Shown here: piece by piece, positions 54,270 through 64,000 of the stretch | Layout of the letters: each line of letters opens with the position of its first letter | Position numbering within the stretch: position 1 is the first letter of the stretch | NCBI GenBank assembly: GCA_026545225.1 | Contig: CM048853.1 | Location: 42,052,755-42,116,754, forward strand | DNA from: Cornus controversa | Lineage: Eukaryota > Streptophyta > Magnoliopsida > Cornales > Cornaceae | Reading direction: 5' to 3' | DNA length: 64,000 nucleotides | The notes under the pieces: model-generated | The model's input: the letters and a program-made list of their open reading frames with translations, nothing else | Database searches by the model: none | Told to the model about the DNA's origin: nothing | Translations under genes and position numbers: made by a program

Positions 54270-54937
54270 ATATATATATATATGTATATATATATATTAG
54301 GACAAAAAATAATTTATATATATATATAAATATATAAATGTAATATGAATTAGAAATACTTTTGCCTTTGGAAAATAAATAGTGATGGGAGGAGAGAGAG
54401 AGAGAGAGAGAGGTATATTATATTATATTATATATATATATATAGTCATGAGTGGAAAATAAAATAAAAGAATGATGGGAGGAGAGAGATAGGTATATTA
54501 AAGAAATAAATGTTGGCATGAAAAAAAGAAAAAAGAAGCAAAAGATGAATAATAACCAAACTTAAATATACCCTCTGTTGACTATTGTAGACAGAAAGAA
54601 ATGAGGACGAGGACAAAGACTTATGCTATTCTTTTTCTTCTGCAGATTTATGCATGTTATCTATATATTTTTTAATAAAGGCATAGTTAGCGTAAAAAAA
54701 AAAAAAGTTGAAAAAAAAAAAGAAAAGTCGAAGGCACAATCGAAAAATAGGATGACCTGCTGTTGATGAACAGAAGAAAAAAGAAAAAAAAAAGGCATGA
54801 TCTGGGAAAGTCAACACTATATATATTGAGGAAAAATAATACATATGCTTACCAATAGTCTTCTCTTGTACGATTTAAGAGTATGAAAGAACCGGAGTCA
54901 TGGATCGTGTATATATAAGTCAACCGGGAATTAGTTT
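54270..54937. other. Microsatellite-rich non-coding spacer
   Basis: (TA)n and (GA)n runs lie at 54270-54440. A GATGGGAGGAGAGAGA block repeats at 54384 and 54475. A/G-rich text at 54700-54790 gives a Phe-rich minus frame, an artefact. Confidence 0.5.
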
Positions 54938-55588
54938 CAGTTGCAATAGGATTCTCAAGTCTTCAATTTTGTTTAGACAAGGAAATTTTTTTTTATTTGT
55001 AATAGGATCCTTAAGTCTTCAATTCCGTTTGGACAAAAAAAAAAAATCTTATTTGCAATAGGATCATCAAGTCTTCAATTCTGTTTGGACAAGAAAAAAA
55101 AAATCTATTTGTAATAGGATTTTCAACTCTTCAATTCAACTTGACAAAGAAGACATCCTCTTTGCAATTGGATTTTAGAAAATTTTTTTTGCGAAATTTA
55201 AATACTTCAAGTCTCGCTTTAGGTACGTGACAAGTTCGATATAGTGCAAGACTTGAAGTGGGGGCAATTTGTAGACATTACAAAATGAATCCAAAATATA
55301 ATTTGGGTTTATCTTCAGTTTAGCCCACTTTGAAATGTGACCCAATGAGTCAAATAATTTGAAGCACAAACTCACCACAAATAAATGAGTTATGGGCTGA
55401 TCTAAATTGTCTGAGAAATTCAAGCCCACTTGAAAATGGGTCTAATGGATAATTAAATATATATATATATATATATATGTAATTATCAACAAAAAAATAA
55501 TTATTATGTATATATTGAATAATTATCACAATTATCATAAAAGATAATTATAGAATAATTATCAGAAGAAAAGAAAGTTATAAATCTA
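54938..55588 (+). mobile_element. LTR retrotransposon 3' end: minisatellite, PPT and partial 3' LTR
   Basis: About five ~55-bp units (GCAATAGGATCATCAAGTCT) run from 54938 to 55188. A polypurine-like GACTTGAAGTGGGGG then precedes TGTAGACATTACAAAATGAA at 55270, the LTR start of the same family as 41723-42391. The LTR breaks off at about 55588, after AAATCTA. This fixes the family's PPT and orientation. Confidence 0.82.
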
Positions 55589-56230
55589 TTTTGAAATATA
55601 AAAAAAAAAGTAAAAGAAAAAATATAAAAAGTAATAGTAGGAATATTCTTGTTACTTCAACTTTTCTTATGCTTTGTAGAGAAGTCACCCTCTACATTAA
55701 TTGAAATTGAAAAAAATCCCAATTTCAGAAATATATATATATCAATTCCTTGTAACCAAACATTAGCAATTTAGCATTAACAAATTCAAAATAAAAAACC
55801 AAGACAACTAATAAAAAATAATAATAGATAAAACATTGACGAGTTGTTCTCGCATGCATGAACCCTCCAATCATTGATGTATATCTTCCAATCCTTTCAC
55901 ATTGATTTACCAATTAACTATATTTTTTTTAACATGAATCCTATTATTTTTATTAAAAATATCATTATCACGTCAACTCTAAGTCCGTCAACTTCAAGTC
56001 AAGCATATTTTAGTCTTCCCTCGTTGGCAAGGAATCCAATTCTCACTGTTTACACCTTCCATGAAACTCAGCATCTGAGAATTTTTTCTTCTTTAAAAAT
56101 AACTTTCCCGAGAAATTATCACTTCCACTCACAGCACTTCTTTAATCACTTAGTCTTTAGACTGGGTATGAGTCAATGTACGTTTATTAGTTTTATTTGA
56201 TAATTCCAACCTAAAGTCCCATTCATGCTG
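55589..56230. repeat. Direct duplication, right copy
   Basis: This is near-identical to 52253-52960. It starts abruptly after the truncated LTR, so the LTR break and the duplication border coincide. Confidence 0.9.
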
Positions 56231-56307
56231 TACGTGCGGTTGTAATTGTGATGTCATGTTATTTACGTCATTTTGTCTTAAGTGTTGAAATTTTTTCTTT
56301 TTTTTTT

Positions 56308-57232
56308 GGAATAAATTACACCTTGAGGTTTCAACATTATAAACTTACCTTTTCTCTTGTTTGCGAAATTATATTAATCTTCCTCAAGGTTTGTATTTTT
56401 GTAACACTTACTTTTCCTCTTGTTTGGAAAATTACACTGACCTCCTTTAAAGTTTATATTTTTGTAACACCATGTTCTAGGGGTGCACAAAAATTCGCTG
56501 AAACCGAAAAATTGGATCGAACCGAATTGGACAAAATGGTTTAGTTTTTTATGGTTCTATTTGATCATGGTTTCAAAAACTTCAATCCGTAATTTTTCGG
56601 TTCAGTTACGATTTCATGTCCATCGAAATCGGACAAAACTGTTTATATATATATATATATACTATGACCTATGCTCCTATGAATTCACAAGTAACAGGGC
56701 AGTTGTTTAAATTATGATTTTTATTTGCCTTTTGATAATAAGTTAGTAGTAATTTTTATGATAATAAATTAGTAACAGTTTTTTAAAAGATCTAAATTAA
56801 TATATTTTTTACCTTTTTATACAACAAAAAAAATAAAATAATTGATGATAGAACCGTTGTTAGAACCGAATCGAACTGAACTGTTTCATCACGGTTCGGT
56901 TTGGTTCAGTTTTATGCTTGAAACGGTTTGATTCGGCTTCATAGTTTAATAAAATCGATCCGTACAATTTGAGGTATTTTGGAACCAAATCGAACAGTGT
57001 ACACCCTTACCGTGTTCCCTTCCCTTAACGGTCATTAAGAGTCAGTGAGGTCAACGTATACACAAGAATCATTCATTTGTGTGATGTTGTAAGAATAAAA
57101 ATGTAATTACACAAGAATCGTTAACGACATCCTCTCGATAACTCTGACAGAGAAGATTAATATAATTTTGCAAACAAGAGGAAAAGTAAGTGAATATTGA
57201 CGAAACTTCAGAAGAGATCAATGTAATTTACC
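56308..57232. mobile_element. TIR element hosting a nested hAT MITE
   Basis: The left end GGAATAAATTACACCTTGAG and the reverse complement of the right end, GGTAAATTACATTGATCTC, are imperfect inverted repeats that continue through CTTTTCCTCTTGTTTGC and AAATTATATTAATCTTC. It lies in a T-rich site. The centre is occupied by a second element. Confidence 0.65.
56478..57009. mobile_element. hAT-like MITE (TAGGGGTGCAC ends), nested
   Basis: The left end TAGGGGTGCACAAAAATTCG and the reverse complement of the right end, TAAGGGTGTACACTGTTCG, are inverted repeats. Flanks CCATGTTC and CCGTGTTC form an 8-bp duplication with one change. The interior is rich in AACCG/CGGTT. There is no coding region. Confidence 0.75.
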
Positions 57233-58957
57233 TTTTTTATTTTATTTTATAATTTATGTATAATACTACTGGTATTAAAAAAAAAAATAGAAAAAGAAAA
57301 AGAATTTTATTTGAGTCTAATTAATACTAAATGAATTATTTTATTTTAACATGATTCAATCGTGCTTGCCATAAGAAAAATGTTCCTCTTTAATTTAAGG
57401 AGACAAGTATTATTCTATAATTATATAGAATAGTATATACCATTTATGAGTGAGCATTTATCATAAATCTTATACTTTTATTGGGCTCTATCTATCTCAT
57501 AAAAAATAAAGAGTCGTGTGTTTTTAGTCGTTGCAGTGAGATGATCTTGATCAACATGAGAGTATTTTTTTCCAACGGATAAGGCTTGAGACTAAGCTTT
57601 TTCCACACGTATTGTCCCAGGTTAGAGAACAGCACACAGAGTACTTGTCACTATTCTTAGTCTCAAGGTTAAGTACAACATGGATTCGTTGCGTGGTTTT
57701 GGTCATCTTGAAAACTCAAACGTGTTGTTTGGGGAAACATATATTAATATGAAACACGCATTACTTTGCTTTGAAAACTTGAGCTCTCAATCTTCTATTT
57801 TGAAAAATAAAAAAATATTATCAGTTTGGGCAAGGTTGGTTTGCCTGGTTCACTTGAAGACCGTACATGTCATTTGGACAGCATTGTCATTTCACACTGT
57901 AACTACAGCTCCGTAACGAAATGATCTTCAATCATTAGGATGTATGATGGAAGTATGGACAGTGTGTGTATGTATCTATATTTTGTAAGCTCAAGGGGAC
58001 CACTAATTGGTTCATGTCATTTTTTAGTTTTTGAAGGGTTTCAAATAACTAGGCGGATCAAGGGTTTCAAAAACTCAAAACTACACATTCTTCGTCCAAA
58101 AGAGCGCCGGTCCTAATATTTCAAAAATGTTGAGAGATTTTAGGCAAACTTTCAAATGAGAACTTTTCTACCTAAAATTTTACGTGCGAATAAATTCTAT
58201 AGAAGTGCAAAATTTTTATTAAAATGAGACGATAAGCAAATAAAATATATTAATATTGAAAAAAAAAACTCTGGTCTTGATACTTTAAATATAGCACGAT
58301 CCAGTTCACATGAAAATATTAAAAGAAAATATTCAATATTCAATACACCTTAGTCATAAAAATCAAAATTGAACTCCATATAAAAGTAAATGTGATCGTC
58401 TTGCATTTTGAACTGCAAAATTATCAATTAAAGTGCTCACAATCCCCAAAGAAAAGTCGTTGCCTTGCCGCCTGCTGCTTCTGCTCGCCTGCTCATTGCG
58501 AAAATAGAAGTATAAAAGGAAAGGAGTTCTGAAAAAAAAAAAAATGCCTAAGACAAATAATTAGTAGTAATTCTTTTAAATAAGGCCCAGACCATTGTAT
58601 TGGACCATTATCATTATTTTTTAAATGAGGCCCACTTTGTTACTAAACTTTGGCCCAAACTAGTGTATTAAGCTATTAGTTACTATTTTTTTTAAAAAAT
58701 AACATTTAGTAGACTTAGTAGAAATTGCGGACCCTCAAAAAACTAAAAAATTTGAGGACACTAGGCGGACCACCTGGGCTGCCGAGGCCCAGGACTGGCC
58801 CTGCAGCCAAAGAGTAGCATTTAAAAAATATGCACGCAATAACAATTAACTTTATTGTTTTTTTTGGTTCGGTAACAATTAACTATTTTTCTCTTCCCAA
58901 GTAACATAAGTAAATTTCATTTACTAGGTTGTAACATACAATTTTGATAATGATACC

Positions 58958-58991
<34 letters not shown>

Positions 58992-59281
58992 TATTTTTAT
59001 TACTCATATAGAAATTGTGGCTCAACCCCTTTCTTTCCATTGAGCAAGAGGTCTATTCAACTTGATTGTAAATAATTTAGTGTACTTGAATGAGACATTG
59101 AGAGAAGGAACCTCTCTTTGCTTGGACAGATGGCAAAGGTAAAAACCAAGAAAGGCACCGACAATTCTTTTTTTGAAAATTCTCCTTTAAGTCACTATAT
59201 GAAACCAAGACTTTGAAGCAAAAACAAAGCTCAGATTATCAGTTAGTTTCTGTTTATGCTCATGCTTTGGCTCTTGACAAC
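57233..59281. other. ACA upstream-like sequence with insertions
   Basis: Positions 57330-57600 align with 10640-10930, and 59080-59281 aligns with 11185-11465, so this is the upstream region of the third ACA copy. Between them, 58020-58804 carries worn hAT-like ends (CTAGGCGGA at 58050 and 58763). The frame at 57680-57916 has no motif. Confidence 0.5.
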
Positions 59282-59525
59282 ATGTTGCCTTCACTGCCTA
59301 CTACTTCAACAATTCCTAACAAGCCCCGTCTTCGTTCACTATCCTCCCACCATTCGCCTGCACTAGTGGTTGACATCCCCACCACCGAGCTCAGAAAGCC
59401 CAGAAGGAGATGGCGCTATGCTTTTGCAGTAATTTATTCTACTCGCGCTCTACTTTCTCTTGCTAAGGGATATGTAGTTAATACAAGTCATGTCATCCTC
59501 GACATCAATCCAAGTCCGGACGGAG
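59282..59525 (+). pseudogene. P2B Ca2+-ATPase (ACA12/13-like), N-terminal fragment
   Basis: From the first in-frame ATG (59282) this reads MLPSLPTTSTIPNKPRLRSL, then VVDIPTTELRKPRRRWRYAF and AVIYSTRALLSLAKG, closely matching residues 9-90 of the intact ATPase, including the calmodulin-binding-like helix. Upstream similarity continues to a shared TTGAAG at 59213. After DINPSPDGG the match stops at GGAG|GTAAGA, which looks like a splice donor. A TIR element follows 84 bases later, and no catalytic exon is found before the window ends. An ATG out of frame at 59255 precedes the start. It is either a truncated copy or the first exon of a gene with a very large intron; truncation is more likely. 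Confidence 0.85.
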
Positions 59526-59609
59526 GTAAGAATATTTTTTATTTATCTATATTATATACTTAAATGTTCTTTAAAACATAGGGTAAAGCCCTCCGTAATT
59601 TTTTTTTTT

Positions 59610-60799
59610 GGAAAAATTACACTTAAATAAAGTTAAGAGACATAAATTACAAAGTGGTCTATTTTAAAAGTTTATTTTTCACTTTGATTGAATTAAACAA
59701 AATAATCACATATGCATTAGAAATTGTTATTTAAGTTCAAAATGTCGTTCAATCTCTTATTTCAACCCACACTAAACTCCGTTTGGTTCTTGTGCGACTG
59801 AAAGAGCATTGTGCGTGACTAAAGAAAATCTAAAGGATCTTGCCTGGATAAATTTTTGGTCGTTGATCATTTCTCATCACAAAAATATGGTTTCTTATTT
59901 TGCTTTAGTGAAATGCTTTTTTTACTTTTCAAAAAAAAAAAATTAGTAAACTAAATTTTGAATTATATGGCAAATTCATGTGTCCATAGTTCTTAATTTT
60001 GAGGTTTTTTAAATATGATGAACAGTTTCACTAGTCACTTTTTTAAGTTGTCATTATCAACCATCTAATTCATATTTGTTGTTTAAATATGTTCTTAATT
60101 TGATTTAGTAAACAAACATATTCTATGTAGAATGACTTATAACTCATTTGCTGATAAAACACAAATTTTCTTTGCATTTGCAGGCATACTTGAAATTTAT
60201 AGGAGTTTACTTATGAAATTTTGATTTTTCTTATCTTTGTGCCTTATGTTTTGATGTAATATCTCTTCTTGATGTTCATATTATTTTAGGCATCCCAGAT
60301 CGAAAAGCTATCCAACCACATTTGAAAAGTCTACTTCATTCTCATCCAGATATACTTGGTGTGTTGTACTACCACAAGTGTATCCACTTGCATTAATCTA
60401 AGAGGGAAAAGTTGGCTGTCATTTAAGACCATATTAGGCGGTCTAATTTTGAGTACTTTACAACATAATAACGTACTCACAAGTGCTTGTATAATGTATA
60501 TATTGCTTTACTTTATGAGTTTGTTCACTTTTATTGAATTACTTTTATATTCTTGCAATTTTTTAGAAACCAAACGATGTTCAAGATATTTTCTTAATTT
60601 CTTGAGTGAATGAATTATTGATTTAAGAAGGATAGTTTGATATTTTGGAATAAGAGATTGAAGGGCATTTTAAATTGAATAATAATTTTCAATGCATATG
60701 TAATTATTTTGTTTAATTCAACCAAAGTGAAAAATAAAAATTTAAAATAGACCACTTTGTAATTTAGGTCTTCTAACTTTATTTAAGTGTAATTTTTTC
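59610..60799. mobile_element. Long-TIR element (arms ~160 bp) after the ACA fragment
   Basis: Positions 59610-59766 are the inverted complement of 60644-60799 (AAAATTACACTTAAATAAAG, ATTACAAAGTGGTCTATTTT, CACATATGCATT in both arms). The element sits in a poly-T site, so the duplication (about nine T) cannot be proven. The interior holds GGCATCCCAGATCGAAAAGC near 60289 after a TTTTAG, but no continuing ACA homology. No transposase is visible. Confidence 0.85.
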
Positions 60800-60909
60800 T
60801 TTTTTTTTTCTGTCGATAAAAACTCCTATACATATTTGTCCCTAAGACCCGCCACAACTATAGTATATCTCTCCCTCTGAAGACTTCATAATATTACTCA
60901 TTGAATTTT

Positions 60910-62283
60910 AGGGTAAATATCGCTGACGCCCTTGAGGTTTTAACCTTATGTCACGCAATTACAATTTTGCGAAATTCTGTCATAAATACTCCCTGTCAAC
61001 TTTTTTTATTTTAAAAAGGTGTCAAATGCCTAGATTACCCCTTATTATTTAATTAATTTTTAATATAAAAATATAAGAATTGCAAAAATGACCATAAAGT
61101 CCATAATTATTACCCAACTCATTAACCCATGATTGACCTCCATCATCGACCTGGAAGTAGAAACCCTAACATCCCAAACCCATTGTTGGTGAAGAGAGAG
61201 ATTTGGGGAAGATTTCACCGTTGAAGTGTTCAACCGAACGTGTGAATGATGGTGTGAACACACAGAGAGTGAGAATGAGAGATGGGGCGAGTAGTCATGA
61301 AAAGTACAAGAGTCTCTCTCTCGTACTGAGTTTTGGTGTTATAGGGAAGCATCATAACTACCAAAATAAGCATATCTACGACCACTACAACCACGTCGAC
61401 CATTTGAACCCTTGCGAAAACCATTCTGACCTCCATAATTGTATCTTCCATCTCACGAATTCTCAATTTCAACATCAGAATTCTCCATTACAACTATAAA
61501 ATACAAAACACAAAAATTGAAAGTGAAAATTAATCAGGAAAGCTCCGTTGGTACAAACAGACTAAGCACACAACTCCAAAAAAAATCACCCAAAACCCTC
61601 TATGAAACATTGAACAATGGATGAAGATGGTAGAGTGGAGCTTCGCCAGTGGCGTCGTGGGTCTTCAATGGAGTTCGACAATGAATGGCGGTGATAGGTC
61701 TAAACGGTGGAACTTCATCGGTGTTCGACAGTGGAAAAAGATGACCATGAGGCTCGATAGTGGTGCTCAATGATAGGTTTTGGCAGTGATACGCAATGGA
61801 GGTAGGCGATGAAATCTCTGGAGTGTAGTGGCGAGGTAGCAGTGCTCTTGGGGAAGAAAAAAGTGTTGGGCCGCTGACTAGGCTTTTGTCGCCGATTCCG
61901 ATCTGTAGTCGGCAAATTCGGTTGTTTCCTCTCCCCCTCCCCCTCTCTCTATATATATGTAACAACGCGGCCGGTTCAGACCTTGTCGACTCAAATTTAA
62001 ATAGTTGGGGGTATATAATAATAGGGCATAGTTGGGGTATTTTGGTTCATTACACAAGGTTAAATGAGTAAATTTATTGTTCAAAAGGGTTAGGTCAGAA
62101 GTTAAAGGGCAGTAAGGTCATTTCACCATGAAAAAATGCTCTGACATAATGTACTTTTAACTAAAGGGAGCGTTTGTGATATACGAAACAAACCACATAA
62201 GGTGTTTGTGACGAAATTTCATAAAGTTGTAGCCGCGTAACATAAGGTCAAAATCTCAGGAGGTATCAATGATATTTACCCTT
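60910..62283. mobile_element. Long-TIR element (GGGTAAATATC ends)
   Basis: The left end AGGGTAAATATCGCTGACGC and the reverse complement of the right end, AAGGGTAAATATCATTGATA, are inverted repeats that continue with TTTTAACCTTATGTCACGC / TTTTGACCTTATGTTACGC. AATTTT flanks both ends (60904-60909 and 62284-62289). A GC-richer interior (61200-61980) gives several overlapping frames without domains. A solo right end of this family lies near 39700-39780. Confidence 0.75.
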
Positions 62284-62786
62284 AATTTTAAGTCTCTCAC
62301 TAAACATAACTCTCTCATTCTCTCTCTAAAATTTATTTCATTCTCATATATCGCATTGATTGTATAGACGATTTTTAGAATAAAAGATTTAAAGAGAGAT
62401 GAAAAGTTTTCTCTCTCTCTTCTTGTTCTTCTCTCTCCTCTCTCTTTTACATAACTTTGCATTCATCTGAATGCAAGATTTCTATTGATTAACATTGAGA
62501 AGCTGATAAGAGAGCTTAATTTGTTTTTCAAGGAATCAATCAACATCGTCAATCATAGCAATTTTGCTCTGATCAAAATTTTAATTGACTAAGAGCTCTA
62601 GCCCAGTGATAATTCCTCACTTTCCAAAATAGAGAATCAAGGGTTCAAATTTTAAATCTAACTGATTATTGAAACACTAAGATTAACCCATATTACTTTT
62701 AATTAGTAGTATAACATTTATCAAATTATTAATGAAATTTTATCATAATAATATAGTCCTAAAGAAAAGTCGGTGGAATTTATCAA
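62284..62786. other. Non-coding spacer
   Basis: I see no gene. (CT)n text at 62410-62450 makes the Arg/Glu frame on the minus strand. Confidence 0.45.
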
Positions 62787-63605
62787 CTATAATCTCCTCG
62801 CATAAGATAAGGATTTGTTACTCCAATGGTTGTTTCTTGACGTGATCTTGTCCACCAATAACCAGCAGTTAGAGGCTTTTAATCTAGAAGAAATGAGTGG
62901 CACACCTAAATACCTTATAGGCAATGTTCCTTTGCTAATACTAGGGATGGCAACGGGGCGGGGCGGGTTTTGACTTTTCCGTCCCCGCAACCGTTTAACT
63001 TTCCCCACATCGTCTCCGCCCCGCAACCGTATATGAACTTTGACTTCCCCATTCCCATAACCGTTTAACTTTCCCCGCCCCGCCTCGTTTATACTTTTTT
63101 TTTCAATATAAATTTTTTTATAATAATAAATCTGATATTTCGATACATATACACAAAACACACACATTTAGGTACATGCAACACAATGGCTAATATTGAG
63201 TCATCCATTACTGATATAATAAACTTGTATAGTTGTATGATATATATAATATTCATATTTCCTTCATATATTATTAATATTTCCTTTATATATTATATAT
63301 ATAAGTATAACTATATATATATACTTAAACGGGGCGCGTACCCGTCAGGGTAGGGTCTTACCCCGTCCCCACCCTGTTTAAGCGCGGGTTATTTTTCCTA
63401 ACCCCATTCCCACCCCGTTTCCTTAAACGGTTCCGTAAACGGGTTTTAAACAGGGCGAGGCGGGGCGGGTACCCGACATGGCGGGACAAATTGCCATCCC
63501 TAGCTAATACCTTGGAGACAGGACTAGATTCATAGTTTTGACTGATTCAAGGTCTCTATAGCCCAAAATCAGTATGTCATCTACAAAGCTTCGGTGAGAA
63601 ATACC
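62787..63605 (-). pseudogene. LINE reverse transcriptase fragment, split by a MITE
   Basis: On the minus strand, 63605-63503 encodes FVDDILIFGYRDLESV, matching the FADD active-site box of plant non-LTR reverse transcriptases (Ala to Val). After the hAT MITE (62942-63502), 62941-62787 encodes GTLPIRYLGVPLISSRLKAS and WLLVDKITSRNNHWSNKSLS, the conserved region downstream of that box. The linking residues between the two are deleted, and neither end of the LINE is present. It is a dead fragment. Confidence 0.82.
62942..63502. mobile_element. GC-rich hAT MITE with perfect 8-bp target duplication
   Basis: Both termini read TAGGGATGGCAA inward. GCTAATAC flanks each side exactly (62934-62941 and 63503-63510). 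The arms are rich in GGGGCGGGGCGGG/CCCCGCCCCGCC, strikingly unlike the AT-rich surroundings, around an AT-rich centre. No protein is encoded; the Cys/Val and Arg/Gly frames are incidental. Confidence 0.93.
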
Positions 63606-63639
63606 TAGCTTTTTACCTAAGGAAGAAAGGAGCCAAAAT

Positions 63640-63765
63640 TGCTTGGACACAATTTGTAAACCAAAGGAAGATGGTGGTCTGGGGTTCCCTAACTTGAGTT
63701 ATCAAACAAGGTTGCAATCTTGAAGAATATCTGGGCTTTGTTACCAAAAAATTCTTAAAACATCT
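63640..63765 (+). pseudogene. LINE ORF2 C-terminal fragment, opposite strand
   Basis: The plus strand encodes NCLDTICKPKEDGGLGFPNL followed by SYQ, then NKVAILKNIWALLPK after a one-base shift. This is the conserved W-x(n)-C-PK-GGLG region after the reverse transcriptase in plant LINEs. It is oriented opposite to the 62787-63605 fragment, so a rearrangement or two separate LINE insertions occurred. Confidence 0.75.
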
Positions 63766-63769
63766 GGGT

Positions 63770-64000
63770 CTAGACTTGTCAATGAATCGGATTTTGATCC
63801 GAACCCAATCAGATAATGAATCCGATTATTAAATAAACAAGATATAGATTATGATTGATCTAGTCCGATAAAAATCCGATCCGATATAATCTATAATACA
63901 CTATAAATATTTATCTAATGTTATAATATATAATATTTACATATTACTAAAATTTTATCATTATTTTCTTCTTCCCTCTCTATTTTGTCTCTCTTTATTG
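63770..64000. other. Probable MITE cut by the window edge
   Basis: CTAGACTTGTCAATGAATCG followed by GGATTTTGATCCGAACCC and repeated ATCCGAT text resembles the left part of a TAG-ended hAT-type MITE. The right end is outside the window. Confidence 0.35.

Noticed and set aside
60289-60395. Second exon of the third ACA copy
   Set aside because: TTTTAG precedes an open stretch, but the residues do not resemble the ACA sequence and it lies between the arms of a TIR element.
61203-62084. Several small proteins inside the 60910-62283 element
   Set aside because: The frames overlap on both strands, have no domain and lie within a TIR element.

Overview
This is an AT-rich nuclear segment from a eudicot plant. 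Evidence for that: a plant-type P2B (ACA12/13-like) Ca2+-ATPase family, plant transposon families (FAR1-domain MULE, Helitrons, PIF/Harbinger, hAT and MULE MITEs, a plant gag-type LTR element, a LINE), GT-AG introns, (TA)n microsatellites, and no bacterial or organellar gene organisation. I cannot name the species.

Layout. 1-5.3 kb: a broken C-terminal ACA copy on the minus strand (2010-2946), flanked by two copies of a promoter-like module. 5.3-11.4 kb: nested MITEs, a CCA-rich TIR element and tandem repeats upstream of the only long gene. 11442-14783 (+): an intronless ACA12/13-like ATPase, open over its whole length but altered at several hallmark residues. 15.9-25.2 kb: an EF-hand exon fragment, an unrecognised GC-rich coding-like patch, a PIF/Harbinger element, a solo LTR with a 5-bp target duplication, a 186-bp tandem repeat and further MITEs. 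25.4-47.3 kb: tandem and dispersed copies of one segmental duplication, repeatedly interrupted. The insertions include a complete but decayed MULE (32006-36025), a Helitron with RPA-like remnants (36707-39215), a MULE MITE, two related hAT MITEs, and a gag-only LTR retrotransposon with a higher-order minisatellite (41723-46445). 47.3-57.3 kb: two MULE MITEs, a second Helitron (49377-51736), a 3' LTR remnant, a direct duplication and a nested MITE. 57.3-64 kb: ACA upstream-like sequence, an N-terminal ACA fragment (59282-59525), two long-TIR elements, and LINE pieces interrupted by a GC-rich hAT MITE.

How it fits together. The region reads as a tandem and inverted ACA gene cluster degraded and inflated by transposons. 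Paralogous copies lacking particular insertions act as internal empty sites. They confirm several insertion boundaries and give a relative order of events. The only probable protein gene is the 11442-14783 ATPase. It has lost the TM4 Glu and TM6 Asp that bind Ca2+ in this family, so it may be a pseudo-pump or an early pseudogene. All boundaries were read by eye; no alignment or database search was run.
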